Positions 43,606 to 50,713 of a stretch of DNA of 64,000 nt are shown in pieces. Origin of the DNA: Microcaldota archaeon. GTDB taxonomy: Archaea > Micrarchaeota > Micrarchaeia > Anstonellales > Bilamarchaeaceae. Numbering within the stretch: the first letter of the stretch is position 1; each line of letters opens with the position of its first letter. The notes below the pieces were generated by a model. That model ran no database searches. It was not told the DNA's origin and saw only the letters and a program-made list of their open reading frames with translations. The DNA lies in contig JAHJCT010000017.1 in assembly GCA_018812715.1 (NCBI GenBank), positions 124,001-188,000 of the forward strand. The letters are read 5' to 3'. A program made the position numbers and the translations under genes.

Positions 43606-44337
43606 TTATTCGTTGCTCTCAACCACAATTGTTCCTTTCATCAATGCATGTGTTGTAGCATAATATTCACATTCCATTTCTTCTGTAAGTGTTATTGTAG
43701 CACTTTTACCAGATGCTATTATGCCAGTATCGAACTTTTGTTTTCCTCCGATAAAGCATGTAGCTGATCTTGGGAAGTTTCCTTCATTTACAAATGTTAT
43801 ACTATCACTTACTTTTACTGTTATGGAAGCTGGCTCGTATTCAAAATCTTTTACTTTTACAGTATATTGTTGAGGAACATAAACTTCTGGTTCTTCTTGT
43901 TCAAGTGTAAATGATACTTCTTGCGTTATCTGTGGTATGTAAGGTGTCCCATCATTGTGCAAAAGCTCTACCTCTACTGTATGCTCGCCTAATTCAAGTC
44001 CAGTTACAACATACACTTTGTTTGAGAATGTTTCTTGTGATACGCCATCAACAGTTAAAGCAAAATACCCCTCGCCCACTTTTTTTGTTGCTGTACCTGG
44101 AGCCCTTAGCAATAAGTTTTGCGTACTTAATGTAAGCGTCGCATCGCCAGTTTCCCCATCTACTAGCAATACCTCACCACTCATAGGACTTGTTATTGAG
44201 AAGACTGGTATTGGTGTCGGTGGCAGGGGTGGAGGCAGTGTTTCGTTTTCTGTTACATTCATCTCCTCTTCACCAAAGAAAAAACATCCTGAAAGAACGA
44301 GGGATGCTATCATCAAAGCAAATAGTATGTGTCTCAT
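43606..44337 (-). CDS. Lipoprotein with C-terminal cupredoxin-like domain
   Basis: A signal peptide ends in LVLSGC (lipobox Cys ~18), followed by a Pro/Thr linker and a beta-rich middle domain. Residues ~155-243 form a plastocyanin-like domain (FEYEPASITVKVSDSITFVN, then CEYYATTHALMKG). The C-terminal copper ligands Cys, His and Met are present, but the first His normally found after the 'FVNEG' strand is replaced (NFPRSATC). It may bind copper differently or carry no metal. It would act outside the membrane. Confidence 0.75.
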   Translation of the reverse strand: MRHILFALMIASLVLSGCFFFGEEEMNVTENETLPPPLPPTPIPVFSITSPMSGEVLLVDGETGDATLTLSTQNLLLRAPGTATKKVGEGYFALTVDGVSQETFSNKVYVVTGLELGEHTVEVELLHNDGTPYIPQITQEVSFTLEQEEPEVYVPQQYTVKVKDFEYEPASITVKVSDSITFVNEGNFPRSATCFIGGKQKFDTGIIASGKSATITLTEEMECEYYATTHALMKGTIVVESNE

Positions 44338-44389
44338 AAAATGACTTTTGGAGATTCAATATAAAAACGTTCCTTCAATTTATCTGTTT

Positions 44390-45019
44390 ATGATAAAAGC
44401 AGTGTTATTTGACTTTGACGGTGTCATTGTCCAGTCTGAAGAACTCCATAAACAAACTTTCCTTGAAGTTCTTTTACCTAATAAAATTGATGTTGAGGAT
44501 CGGTGGTATCATAATTTTGCAGGAACAGGATCCGGAAAGATCTTCCAGGCTTTACTAAAGGAATACCATATCAAGGGCGACGTCAAAGAGCTCGTGGAAA
44601 AAAGAAGAGATCTGTTTATGGCAAAAATAAAAAAAGGAATAACGGAAACCCCTGGTTTGAAACCATTCTTGGCGTTTCTTCGAGAAAAAAATATCAAAAC
44701 AGCCATTGTCTCTGGCGGCCATAGCAGTTATATAAAAAAACTCAACCACATGCTTGGAATCTCATTTGATTTCATTGTTTCTGCCGATGAAATAAAAGAA
44801 CGCAAACCAGATCCAGCACCATTCCTTATTGCAGCAAAAGCGCTTAACGTTAGTCCGGAAAACTGTCTGGTTATAGAAGATTCCTATTCTGGTTGTGAAG
44901 CAGCTAGAAGAGCAAATATGAAACTTGTTTGGGTACGGCCACATGAATCTATGAATGCTCCTGATTGTGATCTAGTGGTTGATGATTTCAAAGACAAGAA
45001 AATTCTCGATTTTTTTTGA
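44390..45019 (+). CDS. HAD superfamily hydrolase (beta-phosphoglucomutase/phosphatase-like)
   Basis: Motif I is LFDFDGVIVQSEE at the N-terminus, motif II TAIVSGGHSSYIKKLN (~105), motif III KERKPDPAPFL (~139) and motif IV VIEDSYSGCEAARRA (~161). The helical cap places it with beta-phosphoglucomutase-like HAD enzymes. Substrate unknown. A TATA box (ATATAAAA, ~44362) lies 28 nt before ATG 44390, so a leaderless start giving 209 aa is chosen. Confidence 0.9.
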   Translation: MIKAVLFDFDGVIVQSEELHKQTFLEVLLPNKIDVEDRWYHNFAGTGSGKIFQALLKEYHIKGDVKELVEKRRDLFMAKIKKGITETPGLKPFLAFLREKNIKTAIVSGGHSSYIKKLNHMLGISFDFIVSADEIKERKPDPAPFLIAAKALNVSPENCLVIEDSYSGCEAARRANMKLVWVRPHESMNAPDCDLVVDDFKDKKILDFF

Positions 45020-45020
45020 A

Positions 45021-46046
45021 TCAATTTAAAGGTAGTTCTAATTCAGTAGTTCTGTGTGCTGGATGCTTCCTTTCAAATATCGTTTTTGCTATTTGTCCTA
45101 ACTCTAGAGTAGTTCTTGTTATCTCTTCTTCCCATGCAGCTACGAACCCCTTCATACATCTTGATATTGCCATTCCCATCTCACCTATTGTTTGGAATCG
45201 ATCACCTGGATCCTTCTGAAGGGCACGCATAGCAATAGCTTCAAGTTCTTCTGGCAGAACACCGGGCCTGATTCTACTTGGGAGTTCTGGTTTTTCATCC
45301 ATATGTTTAACTGCTGTCTCTAACGGACTTTTTCCCTCGAAAGGTACCTTACCACACATAGCTTCATACATAACTATTCCTAACGCATAGATGTCAGTAC
45401 GGTAATCTACTTTTCCAGATACTTGTTCTGGTGACATATACTGTGGCGTACCAGCAACTGTACTGTATGTTGGTCCATCACAAGTCCAAATAGAGGCTCC
45501 AAAATCAACAAGCTTTGCAACCTCTTTCCCATCACGTACGGTAATCATTATGTTTTGTGGTTTCACATCACTGTGTATCAATCCAGCTCTATGAATAGCA
45601 CCAAGTCCATTGCAAACCTGAGTTAGAATCAATTGCAGTTCTCCCCACTCAATCTCTCTTCTACAAAGCAGTTTTCTAAGATCTATTTCCAAGTGTTCCA
45701 GCACTACAAAATATCTTCCATCAACCGTTCCTTCTTCTCTAATTTCAACAACATTAGGATGTTTTACTTGTTTCAGTACGCCTGTTTCTGCACTGATAAA
45801 CCGATTCTTTTCCTGATCATGGCTAACTTTCACTGCTACATGCTCTCCAGTATCGTTATCTAATGCAAGGTAAACATTACTTGTTCCCCCGATTCCTATT
45901 CTTTCTGTAATGTTGTAGCGATCAGCTATCACTCTACCAGAGAACTCATCCAGAGGGGCTCCTTTATGGAATCTCCCCATGACTTGCGCTGGATCTTCCT
46001 TCTGCCTTCTGGCTCCAACAATACTTCTAAGCTGAAATTTCTTCAT
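45021..46046 (-). CDS. Bacterial-type serine/threonine protein kinase (PknB-like)
   Basis: The Hanks-type kinase core is complete: GIGGTSNVYLAL (Gly loop, ~51), VAVKVSHD (Lys ~70), HSDVKPQNIMI (catalytic loop, ~159), VDFGAS (DFG, ~182) and GTPQYMSPEQV (~199). The ATP-binding and APE-like motifs look bacterial, not like archaeal RIO or piD261 kinases. The catalytic loop has HSD in place of HRD. There is no membrane helix or PASTA domain; the N-terminal ~40 residues are a basic lead. Probably acquired from bacteria. 341 aa. Confidence 0.9.
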   Translation of the reverse strand: MKKFQLRSIVGARRQKEDPAQVMGRFHKGAPLDEFSGRVIADRYNITERIGIGGTSNVYLALDNDTGEHVAVKVSHDQEKNRFISAETGVLKQVKHPNVVEIREEGTVDGRYFVVLEHLEIDLRKLLCRREIEWGELQLILTQVCNGLGAIHRAGLIHSDVKPQNIMITVRDGKEVAKLVDFGASIWTCDGPTYSTVAGTPQYMSPEQVSGKVDYRTDIYALGIVMYEAMCGKVPFEGKSPLETAVKHMDEKPELPSRIRPGVLPEELEAIAMRALQKDPGDRFQTIGEMGMAISRCMKGFVAAWEEEITRTTLELGQIAKTIFERKHPAHRTTELELPLN

Positions 46047-46177
46047 TTTCTCTGGCCCTCAAACTATGCATGTCGTAATGTCTGTGCTGTTCTGTGTACT
46101 TTTGACTATTTAAATCTATCGTTTCTCAGCACCAATAATCCAAGCATTTTTATTCTTATAATACAATTAACATATAG

Positions 46178-46205
46178 TCGGAATTTCTACAACATTCGGA
46201 ATTTC
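46178..46205. promoter_or_regulatory. Two TCGGAATTTC direct repeats before endA
   Basis: TCGGAATTTC occurs at 46178-46187 and 46196-46205, period 18 bp. They follow a TATA-like CATATA (46171) and lie over the expected transcript start and the leader, just before the GAGGTG of endA. They could be an operator or an RNA element. Confidence 0.4.
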
Positions 46206-46222
46206 CGCTCGAGGTGTTGTTC

Positions 46223-47398
46223 ATGATAAAACTTGAGCTGGACCGGAAAAAGGCAACAATCCAGGTTTTGGAACAGTCAAATGTTTCATCGTTGCAAAAC
46301 GGTTTTTATGGAAAAATGAAAAAGGGAATAATCGATCTTGAGCCAGAGGAAGCCCTCTACATTATGGATATACGGAATGGCAAATGCTATGACGATGCAT
46401 GCAACCAATACAGCTTCAATGATGTTGCATCACTTTTTCTGAAAAATAAGAAACCTTTAGCCCGTTACCTTACTTTCAAAGACTGGCGAGATAAAGGGCT
46501 TATGGTCCGTCCATCTACAGAAGCTGATGGGAATTATGGTAGATCTATTCTCAAAAAATATCAAAGTTCAAGCTTTAAGCTGGACTCATATGCGTTCGAA
46601 GGCCTTTTCTTTTCCCATGATCTGATAACCATTATAGATGATATTACTGTTGGAAAGGATCTCTATGAAAAATACTGGATTGGCCAGTTTGGTACCTATA
46701 AGGCATCTCATCGTGGCAACCTCTCCAAAATTGATATTTTTGAAACAATCTTCCTTCTTAAGTATGGTGGACTTAACCTCAGAAATGTAAAACTTGAGGA
46801 TGTTTGGAAGATTGCGCGTAAGAGAATTAAATTCTTTGATGATCTTTATGCAGTGTATGAGGATTGGAGGAACAGAGGCTATGTGATGAAAACAGGCTTC
46901 AAGTTTGGTACTCACTTTAGATTATATTTCCCAGGAGCCTCACCTGTACGTGCTAATGATGAATGGATGCACTCAAAGCATGTTATTCACGTCTTCCCAA
47001 GAAAGCATAAGCAACTGATTTCAGAATGGGCACGTGCTATCAGAGTGGCACACAGTGTAAAGAAAACATTTATTCTCTCAATTCCTGGTAAGAAAAAACC
47101 AATTATTGTAAATCCAAAAAAACCAAGACTTGATTTTCTTTTATATCATAGGAAGAAAGGGGGCATTGAAACACCTAAGGATGGTACGCCGCGCTACCTG
47201 ATGTATTCTCTTACTGAAGATGAGTATATTGGCGGCGAAGAGCTTGCAAAGGCACTGGCTGAATGCGAGCATTTTGGCCTTGAAATGGTTATGGCCATAA
47301 GCGATCGTGAGAGCAGTGTTACATACTATGTTATCAAGGCCATAGATTTACCTGGTAGCGAATACGAATACTATGAAATAGAATGGGTACAGCCGTGA
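46223..47398 (+). CDS. endA: tRNA-splicing endonuclease, three-module (epsilon, ARMAN-type)
   Basis: The 391-aa protein contains two endonuclease-like modules and a third partial one. Module 1 has FKDWRDKGLMVRPSTEADGN but no catalytic triad. Module 2 carries YEDWRNRGYVMKTGFKFGTH, with catalytic Tyr (RLYFPG, ~243), His (HSKHVIHVF, ~256) and Lys (HSVKKTFIL, ~287). A C-terminal extension ends LAECEHFGLEMVMAISDRES, resembling another C-terminal half-domain. This length and order match the epsilon-2 homodimeric EndA described in ARMAN, which accepts relaxed bulge-helix-bulge substrates. GAGGTG supports ATG 46223. The 3' end lies inside a tandem repeat. Confidence 0.9.
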   Translation: MIKLELDRKKATIQVLEQSNVSSLQNGFYGKMKKGIIDLEPEEALYIMDIRNGKCYDDACNQYSFNDVASLFLKNKKPLARYLTFKDWRDKGLMVRPSTEADGNYGRSILKKYQSSSFKLDSYAFEGLFFSHDLITIIDDITVGKDLYEKYWIGQFGTYKASHRGNLSKIDIFETIFLLKYGGLNLRNVKLEDVWKIARKRIKFFDDLYAVYEDWRNRGYVMKTGFKFGTHFRLYFPGASPVRANDEWMHSKHVIHVFPRKHKQLISEWARAIRVAHSVKKTFILSIPGKKKPIIVNPKKPRLDFLLYHRKKGGIETPKDGTPRYLMYSLTEDEYIGGEELAKALAECEHFGLEMVMAISDRESSVTYYVIKAIDLPGSEYEYYEIEWVQP

Positions 47399-47542
47399 CT
47401 TAAGAAGTTTGATAAAACTTTAACCTAAGTAAGACCAGATGAAAGTTTTGGGTACAGCCATAACTCAAGAAGTTTGATAAAACTTTAACCTAAGTAAGAC
47501 CAGATGAAAGTTTTGGGTACAGCCATAACTCAAGAAGTTTGA
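47385..47542 (+). repeat. 65-bp tandem repeat starting inside the endA 3' end
   Basis: GGGTACAGCC begins at 47385, 47450 and 47515, a 65-bp period, with a partial third unit. The first copy includes the last four codons and the stop of endA. Each full unit contains the hairpin AAGTTTGATAAAACTT and CAGATGAAAGTTTT. The copies differ at only a few positions near the GTGACTTAAG/ATAACTCAAG junction. Confidence 0.85.
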
Positions 47543-47549
47543 CGACTAA

Positions 47550-47574
47550 TTGAAGCAAAGCTTCAATCGAGAAC
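47550..47574 (+). repeat. Hairpin with ATCGAGAAC tail
   Basis: TTGAAGC-aaa-GCTTCAA is a perfect stem followed by ATCGAGAAC. Nearly the same stem occurs after tRNA-Trp (33441-33459), and CAATCGAGAAC occurs in the tRNA-Arg(TCT) T-arm intron (40549-40559). It may end the endA transcript. Confidence 0.55.
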
Positions 47575-47625
47575 TAAAAGCAAGATTTATAATGTATTTG
47601 TTTCATAATTTGTATAGGTGTGTAG

Positions 47626-48270
47626 ATGAGAACCTTACGGGCGAGAGTTATTATTCTTTTACTTACGTTGCTTTCCACCAGTTTTGCTCTTGTTATTGAA
47701 TCAGGTGATGGTGGTGCAGAATTCGCCCAAGAGACAATAGAACTCCAATGTCAAGGAGAAAATGTCCAAGCAGTCTATCAATGCCTTGGAAATGTCGTAC
47801 GTGTTGTTTCTTCAGTTCCTGGCGAAGGGAGCACATTCTACAAGCCTGATGGTGGCGTAATCTACTGTCCAGTTGTTCAATCTTCTGAACTTGGTGCGGA
47901 ATGCCTTCGTATGATGATGCCTAATTATTGCCCTGAACAAGCAGAATGTGGCAATTCCCCTCCTCAAATATTTCCGGGCCAAAATGACAGTCCAGAGGAA
48001 AGTGGAGATGTTGATTATTATGTAATTGTAGGCGAGGCTGCTTCAGATGAGTTAGAAGAGCCAGTAATCCAGCCACCAGCGGAAGAATCCCTACCACCTG
48101 AAACTGTAATCTTAATTGAAGAAAATGAGCTAGATGTACATACAGCAACTCCTGGGGCATTTGATTTTGCACTTGGGAATCTTATATGGATTATTCTATT
48201 TCTAGGTGTTGGATCAATTGGCGTACTCTTCATGTTATTCAAGAAAAGTATAAACGAAGAATTAGAATAA
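47626..48270 (+). CDS. Secreted, C-terminally membrane-anchored protein
   Basis: An N-terminal signal peptide (VIILLLTLLSTSFAL) is followed by a ~90-residue Cys-rich domain (CQGENVQAVYQC, YCPVVQSSELGAEC, NYCPEQAEC), which could form disulphides outside the cell. An acidic linker and one C-terminal membrane helix (NLIWIILFLGVGSIGVLFML) come next. The domain is not recognised. AGGTG precedes ATG 47626 and a TATA box lies near 47584. Surface role inferred only. Confidence 0.65.
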   Translation: MRTLRARVIILLLTLLSTSFALVIESGDGGAEFAQETIELQCQGENVQAVYQCLGNVVRVVSSVPGEGSTFYKPDGGVIYCPVVQSSELGAECLRMMMPNYCPEQAECGNSPPQIFPGQNDSPEESGDVDYYVIVGEAASDELEEPVIQPPAEESLPPETVILIEENELDVHTATPGAFDFALGNLIWIILFLGVGSIGVLFMLFKKSINEELE

Positions 48271-48287
48271 AAAAGAGAATGCTCAGA

Positions 48288-48734
48288 TTATGAGCACTTT
48301 CCTACTAGTGGTTTTGCACCAACTTCTTTTAGACCCGTCACAGTACCTTTAGTGTAGGTAATGGTAACATTTCCATATTGGAAGGTGGTTCCAGCTGCAC
48401 CGCATGCTGCTACTGTACCAGTTATAACTTGAGACTCACCACTTGCAAATGTAGTACTTGTGTTGTAAACTGATGCACCATCAACACTAATATCTGTCAG
48501 TGTTAGTTGTTCAAGGTCATTGTTTGACATCTGGAGTTCCAGACTCGTTCCACTTGCCTTAAACGTCGTTACTGAGAATGGCGATGCACCTCCCCAATAG
48601 TTCTTACTCTGTGTTTCCAAAGAGCTTGCACCCAAGCCGGAAAATCCTCCTACAAGGAAAACCACTACCAATGCCACTACCAGCACTACAGCTAATATGA
48701 CAAGGTATTCTGTTGAAACTTGTCCTTTAAACAT
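48288..48734 (-). CDS. Type IV pilin-like protein (class III signal)
   Basis: The N-terminus MFKGQVSTEYLVILAVVLVV is a class III prepilin signal: short basic lead, cleavage before Gln, then a hydrophobic helix with Glu at +5, as processed by archaeal prepilin peptidase. The rest (148 aa in total) is a Thr/Ser-rich beta domain with two Cys. ATG 48734 is chosen because GGTGAT lies six bases upstream; ATG 48761 is possible. It is the last gene of the pilus operon, 58 bp after the second TadC-like gene. Confidence 0.82.
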   Translation of the reverse strand: MFKGQVSTEYLVILAVVLVVALVVVFLVGGFSGLGASSLETQSKNYWGGASPFSVTTFKASGTSLELQMSNNDLEQLTLTDISVDGASVYNTSTTFASGESQVITGTVAACGAAGTTFQYGNVTITYTKGTVTGLKEVGAKPLVGKCS

Positions 48735-48791
48735 TTTCATATCACCTACTAATTGTCTCATACCTTATCTTTAACCTTTAAAAGCTTTTCA

Positions 48792-49829
48792 TTATAACGT
48801 GAATCCTACAAGCATCTTCTCTATTACCTGATAAGCAATGAAAAAGAATATTACTGATGCTATTGCAAAGATTGGGAAATACTTAATTCCATAAAGAGCT
48901 TTACCTTTTCTTATTATTCCTGCAAGGCATGAAACAAGCAAACTTGTCAGTACAAGCGTTACAATTGCCATCATCCTCATCTCATCAGGTGTGATAAATA
49001 TCTTTCCTGAAAACATGGGAACTCCACCCGGGATCCCGCTTTCTCCGTTATAATCTGGCTGTAGCTTGACGAAAACATCTACAAAGATTGTTGATATAGA
49101 AAGCAAGAACGGCATCACCAGAATTGTAATAAATCCAAGAAAGAGCGTGTATGTTCTTGTTGATGTAGCCAGTTCGGCCCTTAAATCCTGCATATGCTGC
49201 ACTTCATCAGCTGCTGCTCGTAACAATGTTCCCAACTGGCCTCCAGATTGCATTCCTTTTGTAAACAATATAATTATCCTTCTGAACAATCTGGAATCAA
49301 AATAATTGCCCATATCTTTTAATGCGTCTTCAAGTGAAACGGTTCCACTTGCCTTTGCAGCACTTAATCTTACTTCTTTGTGCAAATCTCCGAACTCTGG
49401 TCTTGCTGCCTGTAGAAATGCCTCTGAGGGGGTCATCCCTGCTCTAAGATTTGAAACTGTAAGAAGAAGGAAATCCGGCAATATCTTTTCCAATGCGCTA
49501 GCACGATCTGTTATTCTAAAGTATAACAAAAGGTAAAATAAAATCAATGATAAAACAAATCCAACCAGCCAGCAGAAAGAGGCAATAATAATGTTTTCTT
49601 CTGTAGGTGGTGGATTGGCTATGATAAGAAATACAAATAGGGCCAGTCCGCCCATCATAAATGAGAATATAGCTCTTAGACCTAACCATACTATTGCTTC
49701 ATGCCTTATTCCTGCAAATCTAAGTTCGTTTTCAAAATATGTAATAACACTTGCTGGCATGATTGCTCCGATTCTTCGGAAAGGCCGCAATAATATTGTT
49801 TTTCCTCCTTCTTGCATATCATCCACCAA
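48792..49829 (-). CDS. TadC/FlaJ-like pilus platform protein (second copy)
   Basis: The 345-aa protein has membrane helices at ~45-110 and ~230-345 around a cytoplasmic T2SF domain (LPDFLLLTVSNLRAGMTPSE, then KGMQSGGQLGTLLRAAADEV). This is the inner-membrane platform (TadC/FlaJ/PilC class). Archaeal pilus systems often have two such genes in tandem. It overlaps the other copy by 11 bases, indicating they are coupled and likely form a heteromeric platform. Confidence 0.85.
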   Translation of the reverse strand: MVDDMQEGGKTILLRPFRRIGAIMPASVITYFENELRFAGIRHEAIVWLGLRAIFSFMMGGLALFVFLIIANPPPTEENIIIASFCWLVGFVLSLILFYLLLYFRITDRASALEKILPDFLLLTVSNLRAGMTPSEAFLQAARPEFGDLHKEVRLSAAKASGTVSLEDALKDMGNYFDSRLFRRIIILFTKGMQSGGQLGTLLRAAADEVQHMQDLRAELATSTRTYTLFLGFITILVMPFLLSISTIFVDVFVKLQPDYNGESGIPGGVPMFSGKIFITPDEMRMMAIVTLVLTSLLVSCLAGIIRKGKALYGIKYFPIFAIASVIFFFIAYQVIEKMLVGFTL

Positions 49830-50712
49830 AAATCTCTGGTCTTGTTGACCCCATATACCCTATCATAACTACTTGCGTTATTGCTGAAAATCCTACTAAC
49901 AAACCTACTGTTTCTACTGTTACCCCAAAATCACTGAAAGCAGAGAGCAATACCAAAAATGTTACGCCCAATGAAGGAACTACTGCTGCTGCAAACATAT
50001 ACAGGAGCATAAGGAAGTTCAGGTTAGAACTGTAATTCTTTATATCTCTGTAAATATATTCTTCCACTGACTCTACAATTCCAGAAATTGAACCCTTCAA
50101 TGATGCGCCAGATTCCAGTGCATTTACCATCTGCCATATCGCCCTTTTCAGATGTTCACTCTCAGTTTTAATTGCCAGACGTTTAAGTGCTTCTTTTTCT
50201 GGTACGCCTCTTTCTATTTCCCTTGTTACTTCTACAAAATCAAGTGAAACATATCCATATCCAGCATCACCAGCATTTTTAAGTGCTTGAAAGAGAGGAA
50301 CACCACTATTAACATCTATCATTATTTCCCTCAGTGCGAAAAGCATGTCTCTGTTTTCTTTTATTGCGATTTTTTTCAGTACTATTGGAGGATAAATCAT
50401 ATGCAATATGAAAAACAGAAGCCACATTCCAGCCCCGGCTCCAACAGCAAGTAAAAGCGTTCCATCTACTTTTCCCTGTGCTGCCATTATTATAAGTACT
50501 ATTGCAAAAATCAGCAAGCCATAAAGAAATGAAGACAATAATGAAGCTACTGCATACGCTCCTGGTTCTACATCAACACCAATCTTTGAAAGTGTAATGC
50601 CCATGTCAGGTGATAACTTTTCAAGTATTCCTCCCAACCCCTTCAATTTCCTCCCTAGTTGTCTCACTGTTTTCCAAGGAAAGAGCAATACTGGTATTTT
50701 TTCTTCAATCAT
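49819..50712 (-). CDS. TadC/FlaJ-like pilus platform protein (first copy)
   Basis: The 297-aa protein has the T2SF domain (LREIMIDVNSGVPLFQALKN, then MVNALESGASLKGSISGIVE) between two pairs of membrane helices. It resembles its neighbour in layout but is shorter at the N-terminus. It starts two bases after the ATPase stop (on the minus strand), the standard ATPase-platform order. Together they energise pilus assembly. Confidence 0.85.
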   Translation of the reverse strand: MIEEKIPVLLFPWKTVRQLGRKLKGLGGILEKLSPDMGITLSKIGVDVEPGAYAVASLLSSFLYGLLIFAIVLIIMAAQGKVDGTLLLAVGAGAGMWLLFFILHMIYPPIVLKKIAIKENRDMLFALREIMIDVNSGVPLFQALKNAGDAGYGYVSLDFVEVTREIERGVPEKEALKRLAIKTESEHLKRAIWQMVNALESGASLKGSISGIVESVEEYIYRDIKNYSSNLNFLMLLYMFAAAVVPSLGVTFLVLLSAFSDFGVTVETVGLLVGFSAITQVVMIGYMGSTRPEIFGG

Positions 50713-50713
50713 C

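Noticed and set aside
47385..47542. Possible CRISPR or satellite unrelated to genes
   Set aside because: The unit begins with the endA 3' end and has no spacers; it is a gene-end duplication.
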